Assembly: GCA_947630175.1 (NCBI GenBank)
Contig: CANRGJ010000007.1
Location: forward strand, 62,001 to 126,000
Direction: 5' to 3'
From: an uncultured Ruminiclostridium sp.
GTDB lineage: Bacteria > Bacillota > Clostridia > Oscillospirales > Ruminococcaceae
DNA: 64,000 nucleotides
Shown here piece by piece: positions 19,191 through 29,259 of this stretch; the first letter of the stretch is position 1; each line of letters opens with the position of its first letter. A model generated the notes under the pieces. It did not search any database and had not been told where the DNA came from. It saw nothing but the letters and a program-made list of their open reading frames with translations. A program made the position numbers and the translations under genes.

Positions 19191-19859
19191 ATGCTTGTTA
19201 TCTGTTATGCGATAATGGTGATACTTCCGTATCTTCTCTGCGGAATAAACAGTGCCATCATCGTCACTAAAATAAAGACGGGCAAGGATATCCGCACCAT
19301 GGGCAGCGGCAATGCGGGACTTACCAACACCCTGAGAACACAGGGCAAGGCGGCGGCATTGTTCGTCCTGCTGGGCGACGTGGCAAAGGGCGTCCTTTCA
19401 GTGATAATCGTTTCCCTCTGCTTTCAGTACATCGGCGGGATAGACGTGAGAAACGTTGCAAACGGCTATGAATGGACGCTTTATGCGTCAGGCGTTTTTG
19501 CCATTTTGGGACACGTTTTCCCCGTTTATTACGGCTTTAAGGGCGGGAAGGGCGTTCTGGTGACGGTGGCCGTGCTGCTTGCGATAGACTGGCTCCCCGC
19601 CGTTATTCTTCTGGGAATATTTGCTTTGATAGTGGCGGCGACCCGTTACGTTTCATTAGGTTCGTGTATAGCGGCGGCGCTTTATCCTGTTGCCGTGCTT
19701 ATTTTCGGGATAATAGAGAATAATCCGTCTTTTATTGCAAACACGATTTTCAGCGCTATGATAGGCGGACTGATAATCTTTATGCACAGGGAAAACATCA
19801 AGCGCCTTAAAAATCACACCGAGAAAAAATTAGGTCAGAAGACTCCCAAAGCCGACTGA
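19191..19859 (+). CDS. plsY: Glycerol-3-phosphate acyltransferase PlsY
   Basis: GSGNAGLTNTLRTQGK, GHVFPVYYGFKGGKGV. Confidence 0.95.
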   Translation: MLVICYAIMVILPYLLCGINSAIIVTKIKTGKDIRTMGSGNAGLTNTLRTQGKAAALFVLLGDVAKGVLSVIIVSLCFQYIGGIDVRNVANGYEWTLYASGVFAILGHVFPVYYGFKGGKGVLVTVAVLLAIDWLPAVILLGIFALIVAATRYVSLGSCIAAALYPVAVLIFGIIENNPSFIANTIFSAMIGGLIIFMHRENIKRLKNHTEKKLGQKTPKAD

Positions 19860-19875
19860 CCGAAAGGAGCATAAA

Positions 19876-20874
19876 ATGGCAAAGATAACCGTGCTGGGTT
19901 GCGGCTTCGGCACCGCCCTTGCGGTAATGCTGAACAACAACAATCACACCGTGACCTGCTGGTCAAAGTACGAGGACGAGATACAGTCGATACTAAAGGA
20001 CAGGGAACACAAAAAGCTCCTTCCCGGCGTAAAAATACCCGAAAGCATAGGCTTTACCACAGACCCCGCCTGCGTCAGCGGGGCGGATATGATCATCGCC
20101 GCAATACCCTCGCTTTATATGCGTGAAGCGGTGACCGCCGTTTCCCCCTACGTTACTCCACATACAGTGATATTAAACGTCGCCAAGGGCTTTGAGGAAA
20201 GCACCCGCCGCCGTCTTTCCGAGGTGATAAGCGAGCTGCTCCCCAATAACGCCGTTGCGGTGATGGCGGGACCCTGCCACGCCGAGGAGGTTGGACGTGG
20301 CGTTCCCACGTCGGTGGTGGTAGCCAGCGATTTTGAGGGAAAAGCGGAGTACGTTCAGGACGTAATGATGAACTCCGATTTCCGCGTTTACATCAGCGAC
20401 GACACGGTGGGTTGCGAGACTGCTCCCGCCTTGAAAAACGTTATCGCCCTTTGCTGTGGAATAGCGGAGGGAATGGGTCTGGGTGACAACACCCTCGCCG
20501 CCCTTATGACAAGGGGACTCACCGAGATAACCCGCCTTGGCGTAGCTATGGGAGCAAAGTGGGAGACATTTACGGGACTTGCGGGCATAGGCGACCTGAT
20601 AGTCACCTGCACCTCAATGCACTCCCGCAACCACAGAGCAGGACTTCTGATAGGTAAGGGCGAAAAGGTGGAAAGCGCCATACAGCAGGTTGGAACGGTA
20701 GAGGGCTACAACTGCTGTAAGATAGCAAAAGCCCTTGCAGATGAGAAAAACGTCCAGATGCCCATAACCCAGCAGCTTTACAACGTATGCTTCTGCGGCG
20801 TTCAGCCTCCCCAGGCGGTAAAGAACCTTATGACCCGCCCGGGCAAGCACGAAAGAGAGCCTTTCTGGAAGTAA
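19876..20874 (+). CDS. gpsA: NAD(P)H-dependent glycerol-3-phosphate dehydrogenase
   Basis: ITVLGCGFGTALAVML, VMAGPCHAEEV, ALKNVIALCCGIAEGMGLGDNTLAALMTRGL. Confidence 0.96.
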   Translation: MAKITVLGCGFGTALAVMLNNNNHTVTCWSKYEDEIQSILKDREHKKLLPGVKIPESIGFTTDPACVSGADMIIAAIPSLYMREAVTAVSPYVTPHTVILNVAKGFEESTRRRLSEVISELLPNNAVAVMAGPCHAEEVGRGVPTSVVVASDFEGKAEYVQDVMMNSDFRVYISDDTVGCETAPALKNVIALCCGIAEGMGLGDNTLAALMTRGLTEITRLGVAMGAKWETFTGLAGIGDLIVTCTSMHSRNHRAGLLIGKGEKVESAIQQVGTVEGYNCCKIAKALADEKNVQMPITQQLYNVCFCGVQPPQAVKNLMTRPGKHEREPFWK

Positions 20875-20898
20875 AAATAAAAAAATATAAAAAAGGAC

Positions 20899-20936
20899 TT
20901 GATTTTTTATCCAAGACCTGTTATAATATTACAGGT
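20899..20936 (+). promoter_or_regulatory. rpmB promoter with inverted repeat spanning the -10
   Basis: TTGATT - 17 nt - TATAAT; ACCTGT-tataatatt-ACAGGT at 20916-20936. Confidence 0.6.
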
Positions 20937-21027
20937 ATTTACAGCAAATCCTGTTTAAAGCTCAAAAAACGGCTTTATACTGAGTTTTCTTAAATAAATA
21001 TATTTTTTGAAAGGGAGGTGTTCACCA

Positions 21028-21216
21028 ATGGCAAAATGCGATATCTGCGGAAAAGGTGTCACTTTCGGTATTAAGGTCTCTCACTCACACAGATGCACCA
21101 ACAGGACCTTCAAACCCAACGTTCAGAAGGTAAAGGCTATCGTAAACGGTACTCCCTGCAGAGTAAACGTATGCACAAGATGCCTGCGTTCCGGCAAGGT
21201 ACAGAGAGCAAACTAA
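21028..21216 (+). CDS. rpmB: 50S ribosomal protein L28
   Basis: MAKCDICGKGVTFGIKVSHSHRCTNRTFKPNVQKVKAIVNGTPCRVNVCTRCLRSGKVQRA; RBS GGGAGGTG upstream. Confidence 0.97.
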   Translation: MAKCDICGKGVTFGIKVSHSHRCTNRTFKPNVQKVKAIVNGTPCRVNVCTRCLRSGKVQRAN

Positions 21217-21240
21217 GCAAAGTTGAACCGAAAAATAAAA

Positions 21241-21266
21241 TCGGCGGAGGAAAACACCTCCGCCGA
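21241..21266. terminator. Bidirectional terminator between rpmB and the M48-like peptidase gene
   Basis: TCGGCGGAGG aaaaca CCTCCGCCGA flanked by A- and T-rich tracts. Confidence 0.9.
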
Positions 21267-21269
21267 ATT

Positions 21270-21998
21270 TTATTTTAGTTTTTTCTTCATTTCACGCCAG
21301 TCGGGGACCACCCTTTCCAACACACCGTAAAACCTTTGGGAATGGTCCTGCACTACAAAATGCGCCAGCTCGTGCGCAAAAACGTATCCTATGCACTCCA
21401 CAGGCTTTTCCATCAGCATAATGTTCAGCGTTATGCGCCCCTTTTCCATAGTACAGCTTCCCCAGCGGGTCTTCATCTTCCGACAGGTTATTTTCGGAAA
21501 GGGAATGTCAAAGCCCTGCTCCTTGAACAGCAGATATTTTTCCCTGCAAATTTTTGGGAACAGCCTTTCGCTTTCCGCCCTCAGCCACTTGTCCCTTGCG
21601 GCGGGGATATCCTCCTCGCTTTTCACCGTCAGCAAAACCTCTCCGTCTTTCACCTGGGCGGAAAATTTTTCTCCCCTGACGGCGTTTATCTTCAGCCTTT
21701 CTCCGAGGAAATAAACGTAGCCCTCGTCCTCCTCAGCCTTTTCAGCCGCCTTGGACAGCTTTTCCCTTGCCCTTTCTATGAAAGGCAGATTTTTGGCAAC
21801 GAACCTGTCCGCCTGCTCAAAGGCAACATAATAGGGGACTGAAACGTAAACGCTTCCGTCCTCCCTGACTCTGAGATTGAGCCTTTTCACTTTTTTGCGC
21901 TTTATTTCATAGGAGATATCTCCCGAATTTGTTTTAATCCTTCGTATCATTTTCAAGCCTCCGCAGTAATTATACATCTCACACAAATATTTTGTCAA
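21270..21998 (-). CDS. M48-like/YgjP-type (DUF45) metallopeptidase
   Basis: KMKTRWGSCTMEKGRITLNIMLMEKPVECIGYVFAHELAHFVVQDHSQRFY (HELAH zinc motif). Confidence 0.9.
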   Translation of the reverse strand: MTKYLCEMYNYCGGLKMIRRIKTNSGDISYEIKRKKVKRLNLRVREDGSVYVSVPYYVAFEQADRFVAKNLPFIERAREKLSKAAEKAEEDEGYVYFLGERLKINAVRGEKFSAQVKDGEVLLTVKSEEDIPAARDKWLRAESERLFPKICREKYLLFKEQGFDIPFPKITCRKMKTRWGSCTMEKGRITLNIMLMEKPVECIGYVFAHELAHFVVQDHSQRFYGVLERVVPDWREMKKKLK

Positions 21999-22023
21999 TC
22001 GGAATAAAAATCTTCTTATTTAT

Positions 22024-22052
22024 TTGACAATCTCTTTATTTAGGTGTATAAT
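22024..22052 (+). promoter_or_regulatory. Sigma-A-like promoter of secA
   Basis: TTGACA - 17 nt - TATAAT. Confidence 0.75.
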
Positions 22053-22093
22053 AAAACAGAATGTACAGAACAAACCGCTGAAAGGAAAAAATC

Positions 22094-24820
22094 ATGGGTC
22101 TTTTTGAAAAGATATTCGGAAACTACTCCGAAAAGGAACTTAAAAGAATAGAAGGAAAAAAGCAGGCAACTCTTGATTTAGAGCCGAAATACGCCGCTAT
22201 GACCGACAAGGAGCTTCAGGCTCAGACTCCCATACTGAAGGAACGCCTTGCCAACGGCGAAACGCTTGACGATATACTTCCCGATGCATTTGCGGTATGC
22301 AGAGAGGCAATGTGGCGTGTTATCGCCATAAAGCCCTATCCCGTACAGATCCTGGGCGGAATAGTGCTTCATCAGGGTCGTATCGCCGAGATGAAAACAG
22401 GTGAAGGCAAGACCTTCGTTGCGGCTCTACCCTCATATCTTAACGCATTGACAGGCAAGGGCGTTCACGTAGTTACCGTCAACGACTATCTGGCAAAGCG
22501 TGACAGTGAGCAGATAGGGCGTGTTCACCGTTTTCTGGGACTTTCCGTGGGACTTATCGTTCACGAGAAGAACAACGCCGAGCGCCGTCAGGCATACGCT
22601 TGCGACGTGACCTACGGCACGAACAACGAATTTGGTTTTGACTACCTGCGTGACAATATGGTAGTGAGAAAGCAGGATCTGGTACAGCGCGGACACAACT
22701 TTGCCATTGTGGACGAGGTTGACTCCATTCTGATAGATGAAGCCAGAACTCCTCTTATAATTTCAGGCAGAGGGGAAAAATCCACCGAGCTTTACGAAAA
22801 GGCAGACAAGCTGGCAAAAACGCTGAAGAGCTTTAAAATGGTAGAGACCGACTCCAAGGAAATGCAGGACGATTACGACGGAGATTACCTGATAGACGAA
22901 AAGGCAAAGACCGCCACCCTTCTCCCCAGTGGCGTCAAGAAAGCGGAGCAGTATTTCGGTATCGAGAACCTTATGGATCCCGACAACCTCACCATTCTCC
23001 ACCACGTCAATCAGGCGATAAAAGCAAACGGCATAATGCACCTTGACGTTGACTACGTTGTAAAAGACGGCGAAATAGTTATAGTAGACGAATTTACAGG
23101 ACGTCTTATGTTCGGACGCCGTTTCAACGAAGGTCTACACCAGGCTATCGAGGCAAAGGAAGGCGTAAAGGTAAAGAACGAGAGCAAAACCCAAGCCACT
23201 ATCACCTTCCAGAATTTCTTCCGCCTTTACGACAAGCTGTCAGGTATGACAGGTACTGCTATGACTGAGGAGGAGGAATTCAGAGGTATCTACAAGCTGG
23301 ACGTTATCGAGATACCCACCAACAAGCCCGTTATCCGTGAGGACCATCAGGACCAGGTATATAAGACCGAAAACGGCAAATTCAAAGCTGTTATCGAGCA
23401 GATAAAGAAGTGCCACGAAAAGGGACAGCCCGTTCTGGTAGGTACTATTTCTATCGAAAAATCCGAGTTGCTTTCTAAACTGTTGAAAAGAACAGGCATA
23501 AAGCATGAGGTACTGAACGCCAAGAACCACGAGCGTGAAGCTGAGATCGTCGCTCAGGCAGGCAAAAAAGGCGCTGTTACAATCGCCACCAATATGGCAG
23601 GTCGTGGTACCGATATTATGCTGGGCGGCAACCCCGAATACCTCGCCAAGGCTCAGATGAGAAAAATGGAGATAGACGACGAGCTTATCAATGAGGCAAC
23701 AGGCTTCTCCGAGACTGACAACGAGGAAATACTGAACGCAAGAAAGCTCTTCAAGGAGCTGAACGATAAATACAAGGCAGAGATCGCTCCCGAAGCCGAG
23801 GAAGTCAAAAAGGTGGGCGGACTGTTCATTCTGGGTACAGAGCGCCACGAATCCCGCCGTATCGACAACCAGCTGAGAGGCCGTGCAGGACGTCAGGGCG
23901 ACCCCGGCGAAAGCTGCTTCTTTATCTCAATGGAAGACGACCTTATGAGGATATTCGGCGGCGACCGTATCCAGAGTATGATGGACACGCTGAACATCGA
24001 CGAGGATATGCCTATCGAAAACAAGGTGCTTACCAAAACCATAGAGTCCTCACAAAGAAAGATAGAGGGCAGGAACTACTCTATCCGTAAGAATGTGCTT
24101 GACTTTGACGACGTTATGTCACAGCAGAGAATGACCATCTATTCCCAGCGTTCCAAGGTCCTGAACGGCGAGGACGTAAGCGGCAGCATAAAGTCCATGA
24201 TGACGGAATACATCACCGAAACGGTGAACCAGTTCTGTCAGGGTGACATTCCCGACGACTGGAACATAGAGGGACTTCGTGAGAGCCTTATCGGCGTTAT
24301 CACTACTCCCGAGGACTTGCGCTACACCGCCGAGGAAAAGGCGGACCTCACCAAGGAGCAGATAGAAGAATTTCTGCACAACCGTGTCAATGAGCTTTAT
24401 CAGGCAAAGGAAAAGGAGCTCACTCCCGAAATAATGCGTGAAGTTGAGCGCATCGTCCTGCTGAAAAATGTTGATATGAAGTGGGTCAACCACATTGACG
24501 CTATGGACGAGCTGAAAAAGGGAATTTACCTTCGCTCAATGGGTCAGCGCGACCCCGTTGTGGAATACCGCTTCGAGGGCTTTGCCATGTTCGACGAGAT
24601 GATAGCCTCTATCCGTGAGGACACTGTTAGAATGATACTCACAGTTAAAGTGAGAGTGGAACAGCCTCCTCAGCGTGAACAGGTGATAAAGCCCGACCCT
24701 GAGAACGCAGGCGCAAGAACTCCCGTTAAAAAGCCCGCAAGCAAAAAAGTGGGCAGAAACGACCCCTGCCCCTGCGGAAGCGGCAAGAAGTATAAAAAGT
24801 GCTGCGGCGCCAACGACTGA
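22094..24820 (+). CDS. secA: Preprotein translocase subunit SecA
   Basis: [42 protein letters not shown] zinc motif [20 protein letters not shown]. Confidence 0.99.
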   Translation: MGLFEKIFGNYSEKELKRIEGKKQATLDLEPKYAAMTDKELQAQTPILKERLANGETLDDILPDAFAVCREAMWRVIAIKPYPVQILGGIVLHQGRIAEMKTGEGKTFVAALPSYLNALTGKGVHVVTVNDYLAKRDSEQIGRVHRFLGLSVGLIVHEKNNAERRQAYACDVTYGTNNEFGFDYLRDNMVVRKQDLVQRGHNFAIVDEVDSILIDEARTPLIISGRGEKSTELYEKADKLAKTLKSFKMVETDSKEMQDDYDGDYLIDEKAKTATLLPSGVKKAEQYFGIENLMDPDNLTILHHVNQAIKANGIMHLDVDYVVKDGEIVIVDEFTGRLMFGRRFNEGLHQAIEAKEGVKVKNESKTQATITFQNFFRLYDKLSGMTGTAMTEEEEFRGIYKLDVIEIPTNKPVIREDHQDQVYKTENGKFKAVIEQIKKCHEKGQPVLVGTISIEKSELLSKLLKRTGIKHEVLNAKNHEREAEIVAQAGKKGAVTIATNMAGRGTDIMLGGNPEYLAKAQMRKMEIDDELINEATGFSETDNEEILNARKLFKELNDKYKAEIAPEAEEVKKVGGLFILGTERHESRRIDNQLRGRAGRQGDPGESCFFISMEDDLMRIFGGDRIQSMMDTLNIDEDMPIENKVLTKTIESSQRKIEGRNYSIRKNVLDFDDVMSQQRMTIYSQRSKVLNGEDVSGSIKSMMTEYITETVNQFCQGDIPDDWNIEGLRESLIGVITTPEDLRYTAEEKADLTKEQIEEFLHNRVNELYQAKEKELTPEIMREVERIVLLKNVDMKWVNHIDAMDELKKGIYLRSMGQRDPVVEYRFEGFAMFDEMIASIREDTVRMILTVKVRVEQPPQREQVIKPDPENAGARTPVKKPASKKVGRNDPCPCGSGKKYKKCCGAND

Positions 24821-24836
24821 TTTCAAGGAGAAAACA

Positions 24837-26123
24837 ATGGCTGAGATAAAAGCTTTCAAAGGACTTCGTTATACCGAAAAAGCGGGAGATATAGGTCAGC
24901 TTTGCTGTCCTCCCTACGACATAATAAACGCCGAGCAGCGTGACGCGCTTATCGCAAAAAATCCTCACAATCTCATAAGACTGGAGCTTCCCGTTATCGG
25001 CGGGAGCGAGGATATGGCGCCGTACAAGGACGCCGCATCGACTTTGCGCCAATGGCTTGACGAGGATATCCTCCGCCGTGACGAAAAGGACTGCATTTAT
25101 ATCTACGAAATGGACTTTTCCGCTTTAGGCGGGAATTACAGCGTAAAAGGCTTTGTTTCCCTTGTAAAGTTAGAGCCCTTCAGCAAAGGCGTTATCCTCC
25201 CTCATGAGGAAACTCTCTCCAAAGCCAAGACCGACCGCTTCAACCTGATGAAAGCCACAGGCTGTAATTTCAGCCAGATATATTCCCTTTATATGGACGG
25301 TGACGGCTCGGTGATGAGCCTGATAAATTCAGCCTCGGCGGGAGCTCCCGACAGCGCCTTTACCGATGACGACGGCGTTTCACACAAGCTCTGGTGCGTG
25401 GACGACCCTGAGATAATTTCAGCAGTCGCAGCAAAAATGTCCGACAAAAAGCTGTATATCGCCGACGGACACCACCGCTACGAGACCGCCCTGAACTATC
25501 AGAGATACGTCAGTGAAAATCTTGACGAAACAGGCACAAGCGACTATGTAACAATGATGCTTGTGAATATGGAAAACGACGGCTTGGTGGTATTTCCCAC
25601 CCACAGGATAGTACGTGACCTGCCCTATTTTGATTACAACGCTGTGTGCGAAAAGTGCGGCGAATATTTCAACGTGACTCCTTACCTCAACCGTGAAAAA
25701 GGGGAAAAGGGTCTGGAAAAAGCCTACGCCGAGGGAAGAAAAGCCTTTGTCCTCTTTACAGGCGACAACAACTATACCCTTCTCGAGCTTAAAGACGTGA
25801 GCGTTATGGAGCAGTTTATCCCAAGCGGCAGCAAGGCTCTCCGCCAGCTTGACGTCAGCGTTTTGCATACCCTTGTTTTAGAGCGTATTTTCGGCATTGA
25901 TAAGGAAAATATGGCAAATCAGAAAAACCTTACATACACCAGGAGCGCCGACGAGGCCCTCGCCGCAGTTGACGGCAAGCGTGCCAACTGCGCGTTCCTC
26001 CTCAATCCCACAAGGGTGGAGGAAATTCGTGACGTGGCGGCGGCAGGGGAGAAAATGCCCCAGAAATCCACATACTTTTATCCCAAACTCACCACGGGAC
26101 TTGTGATGAACAAAATCTTTTAA
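24837..26123 (+). CDS. DUF1015 family protein
   Basis: AFKGLRYTEKAGDIGQLCCPPYDIINAEQRDALIAKNPHNLIRLELP; LYIADGHHRYETALNYQ. Confidence 0.9.
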   Translation: MAEIKAFKGLRYTEKAGDIGQLCCPPYDIINAEQRDALIAKNPHNLIRLELPVIGGSEDMAPYKDAASTLRQWLDEDILRRDEKDCIYIYEMDFSALGGNYSVKGFVSLVKLEPFSKGVILPHEETLSKAKTDRFNLMKATGCNFSQIYSLYMDGDGSVMSLINSASAGAPDSAFTDDDGVSHKLWCVDDPEIISAVAAKMSDKKLYIADGHHRYETALNYQRYVSENLDETGTSDYVTMMLVNMENDGLVVFPTHRIVRDLPYFDYNAVCEKCGEYFNVTPYLNREKGEKGLEKAYAEGRKAFVLFTGDNNYTLLELKDVSVMEQFIPSGSKALRQLDVSVLHTLVLERIFGIDKENMANQKNLTYTRSADEALAAVDGKRANCAFLLNPTRVEEIRDVAAAGEKMPQKSTYFYPKLTTGLVMNKIF

Positions 26124-26135
26124 CGAGGCAATATT

Positions 26136-27299
26136 ATGTTTAAGCAGGAAATACAGCAGGAGCTTGAAAATCACATAATCCCTTTCTGGGACAGCCTTTG
26201 CGACTATGAAAAGGGCGGCTTTTACGGCTTTATGGACAGCGGGCTGAACCTTGACAAAAACGCTCCCAAAGGAGTTATCCTTCACTCCCGCATACTTTGG
26301 TTCTATTCCAACTGCTATCTCACCTTAGGCAGAAAGGACTGCCTTGAAAAGGCAAAGCACGCCTTTGACTTTCTCAGCAAATACTGCGTTGACCGTGAGT
26401 ACGGCGGTGTATATTGGCTGATGAACGCCGACGGCACAGTAAACGACAGTATGAAGCACACCTATTGTCAGGCGTTTTTCATCTACGCTATGGCAAGCTA
26501 CTACGACGCCTCCAAGGATAAAGCCGCTTTAGACCTTGCTATGAGCGTGTTTGAAACGGTGGAGGAAAAATGCATTGACGATGTGGCGTACCTTGAGGCG
26601 CAGAGCAGGGAATTTCACCTTGTAGAAAACGACGCCCTTTCCGAAAACGGCTTGATGGCGGATAAGACTATGAACACCGTTCTTCACCTTATCGAAGCCT
26701 ACACCGAGCTTTACCGCGTGAACCCCGACAAGCGTGTGCTGGAACGCCTTGAATTTCAGCTCCGCCTTACTCTTGACAAAATATACGACAAGGAAAATTC
26801 CAAGCTCCTTGTATTTTTCAACAGGGAAATGCAGGTCATCGGCGATATTCACTCCTACGGCCACGATATCGAAGCCACATGGCTTCTTGACCGCACCTGC
26901 GACATTATAGGCGAAAGCGAGCTTACCAAGGAAATTTCCGCTATGAACAGGAAGATAGTCGCCAACATAGCTGAAATAGCCTTTGAAAACGGTGCTCTCA
27001 ACAACGAGCGTGAAAATGATAAAATAAACAAATGGCGCATCTGGTGGGTGGAGGCGGAAGCGGTAGTAGGCTTCCTCAACGCCTCAAAGCGTTACAACGA
27101 GCCGAAATACCGTGAGATATCCCAAACCGTATGGCAGTACATCAAAAACAACATCGTAGACAAGCGAGAGGGCGGCGAATGGCACTCTCAGGTGGACGAA
27201 CAGGGGAATTACGCAGTGTTCAAGCCTGTTGTTGAGCCGTGGAAATGCCCTTACCACAACGGAAGAATGTGCCTTGAGGTCATAAAGCGTGAAGCATAA
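26136..27299 (+). CDS. AGE-family epimerase, probable cellobiose 2-epimerase
   Basis: ILHSRILWFYSNCYLTLG, LSENGLMADKTMNTVLHLIEAYTELY, GDIHSYGHDIEATWLLDR, PWKCPYHNGRMCLEVI; strongly resembles the Ruminococcus albus enzyme as I recall it. Confidence 0.88.
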   Translation: MFKQEIQQELENHIIPFWDSLCDYEKGGFYGFMDSGLNLDKNAPKGVILHSRILWFYSNCYLTLGRKDCLEKAKHAFDFLSKYCVDREYGGVYWLMNADGTVNDSMKHTYCQAFFIYAMASYYDASKDKAALDLAMSVFETVEEKCIDDVAYLEAQSREFHLVENDALSENGLMADKTMNTVLHLIEAYTELYRVNPDKRVLERLEFQLRLTLDKIYDKENSKLLVFFNREMQVIGDIHSYGHDIEATWLLDRTCDIIGESELTKEISAMNRKIVANIAEIAFENGALNNERENDKINKWRIWWVEAEAVVGFLNASKRYNEPKYREISQTVWQYIKNNIVDKREGGEWHSQVDEQGNYAVFKPVVEPWKCPYHNGRMCLEVIKREA

Positions 27300-27311
27300 G
27301 AGGTGACTTTT

Positions 27312-28358
27312 ATGAAAAAAAGCATTAAAGCAATTTCTGCGGCATTTATCGCCCTGACCCTCACCGCCTGCTCAGCGGCAGATGACGTTAGCGGCGAGAT
27401 ACAAATACCTATCTACAACGCCGAGGAAAAGGTGGAGACCTATCAGGTGACCCGTCAGGACCTGTCCGAATCGCAGTCGATGGCGGCGTCAATCGGCTAC
27501 GCTATGTCCGACGCTCTTTCAACGGCTTATGACGGCAACCTCGTTTCAATGGACGTAAGACAGTACCAGTATCTGAACGAGGGCGACGTTATCGCCGTGA
27601 TAGACAGCTCCGCGCTGGACTACACCTACCTTGAACAGGAAATAATCATGGAAGGCGCATACGCCGACTATCAGCAAAGCGGCAGTCAGGCTGACCGTAT
27701 CAGGTACGAATACGAAAAGGCAAGGCTGGACGCCATTCAGTACGAGATAGACAGTTACACCATAAAAGCGCCCTACGACTGCATCGTTTCCCACGTAGCC
27801 GCCCTTGAGATAGGAGCAGAGCTTCCCCAGGGAACCTATGTTTGCTCCGTTGCAAAGGCGGACGAAATTTACGTTTACACCGCCGTGGACTCCTCCTCCG
27901 ATACAGTCAGCCCATTCCAGCTTGGCAGTAAGGTGAACGTTACCCTGACGGGAAATTCCTACGAGGGAACGGTGGTCAGCATACCCAGCAGTCGCTCTTA
28001 TCAGAAACAGGAGCAGGTGGATATCCAACCCCTTGTATGGGGCGGTTTCGGCGGGAACAATCTTCCTTCCGTAGACAGCAGTAAAAACGCCATAATCGGC
28101 TTTGAGCCCGATGTTCTTGCCGCAATGCTGGAGGAAACTTCAAATGCGGTGATCGCAGGCTGGGCGACGGTATCCGTCGTGACCTCGCAGATGAACAACG
28201 TGATTTGCGTTCCCTCAAGTGCTGTCAGCAACCGAAACTACGTTTACCTTTACGAGGACGACCACAAGGTCCGCATACCCGTTGAGACGGGACCTACCAT
28301 AAACGGCTACACCGTCATTTTAAGCGGACTTAAAGAGGGCGACCTGATAGTAATCTGA
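27312..28358 (+). CDS. HlyD/RND-type efflux periplasmic adaptor-like lipoprotein
   Basis: Lipobox LTAC; split lipoyl-like halves and beta-barrel: YTIKAPYDCIVSHVAALEIGAELPQGTYVCSVA. Confidence 0.75.
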   Translation: MKKSIKAISAAFIALTLTACSAADDVSGEIQIPIYNAEEKVETYQVTRQDLSESQSMAASIGYAMSDALSTAYDGNLVSMDVRQYQYLNEGDVIAVIDSSALDYTYLEQEIIMEGAYADYQQSGSQADRIRYEYEKARLDAIQYEIDSYTIKAPYDCIVSHVAALEIGAELPQGTYVCSVAKADEIYVYTAVDSSSDTVSPFQLGSKVNVTLTGNSYEGTVVSIPSSRSYQKQEQVDIQPLVWGGFGGNNLPSVDSSKNAIIGFEPDVLAAMLEETSNAVIAGWATVSVVTSQMNNVICVPSSAVSNRNYVYLYEDDHKVRIPVETGPTINGYTVILSGLKEGDLIVI

Positions 28359-28417
28359 AAATAATTCACAGTAATAAACAAAAAGCAGACACATCGGGCA
28401 GTTCCGCATAAAACAGC

Positions 28418-28446
28418 AAAAGCAGACGTAAAAACGTCTGCTTTTT
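28418..28446 (+). terminator. Rho-independent terminator
   Basis: AAAAGCAGACGT aaa ACGTCTGCTTTTT. Confidence 0.88.
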
Positions 28447-28498
28447 GTGTATAGAAGTGCGCATATTAAATTCATCTTACAGGTAAATCGGAATTTGC

Positions 28499-29086
28499 CT
28501 AAGTGTGTTGCCTGTTCGCACGCTGACGAAAATCATCCCGAATATATCCGTAAATATTGTAAGTGCAGTAGTTGTTGACCATCTTTCCGTTTCTGATACA
28601 GCCTTCAAGTGTAAATCCGCATTTCTTTAAAACTGCATTTGACGCCATGTTTTCTACGTCTGCTTCTGCATGCAATCTGTCCAACGTTGTTTCTGAAAAG
28701 ATAAAATTCACAACTTTGGTTAATGCCTCGGTACAAACGCCTTGGTTCCAGCAGGTAGGATTTATTCTATATGCGATCTTACCCAGTCTGTCATTTTCTA
28801 CATCGAATACTTCTATAATTCCAATTACTCTATGATTCTCTTTACTTTCAATCCCCCATATGAAATCATGGGACGGTTTGCGCTTAACATGTGGTCTTGG
28901 GTCAATAAACAGAAATTCCGGATTTTTCTCGTCTTTGCTTGCAGAGCGTCCCCAATATTGATAAACAATGTCCAACCCCAACCATTCACGTAAATCGTCA
29001 ATATCATCTGGTGTTAGTTTGCGCAAAAAGAACCGTTCTGTTTCAAGTTCAGGAATCCACAAATATTCTTTTAGCATAAATCTCAC
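28499..29086 (-). CDS. GNAT-family N-acetyltransferase (RimJ/RimL type)
   Basis: TERFFLRKLTPDDIDDLREWL, NQGVCTEALTKVVNFIF, NMASNAVLKKCGFTLEGCIRN. Confidence 0.9.
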   Translation of the reverse strand: MRFMLKEYLWIPELETERFFLRKLTPDDIDDLREWLGLDIVYQYWGRSASKDEKNPEFLFIDPRPHVKRKPSHDFIWGIESKENHRVIGIIEVFDVENDRLGKIAYRINPTCWNQGVCTEALTKVVNFIFSETTLDRLHAEADVENMASNAVLKKCGFTLEGCIRNGKMVNNYCTYNIYGYIRDDFRQRANRQHT

Positions 29087-29259
29087 CTATTATCATTTGT
29101 AAAATTTTTCTTCTGTTATCATTCTCGTAGAGAAAAATTCTCCCATTATTGTCCCTACTTAAATCCCGATTTATCACACAGGCTGTCATATCGGCAAGTT
29201 CCCTCACTGTGTCTGCTTTTATTATGCAATGATTACTTAAACACGTGTTTCCCGCCGCT

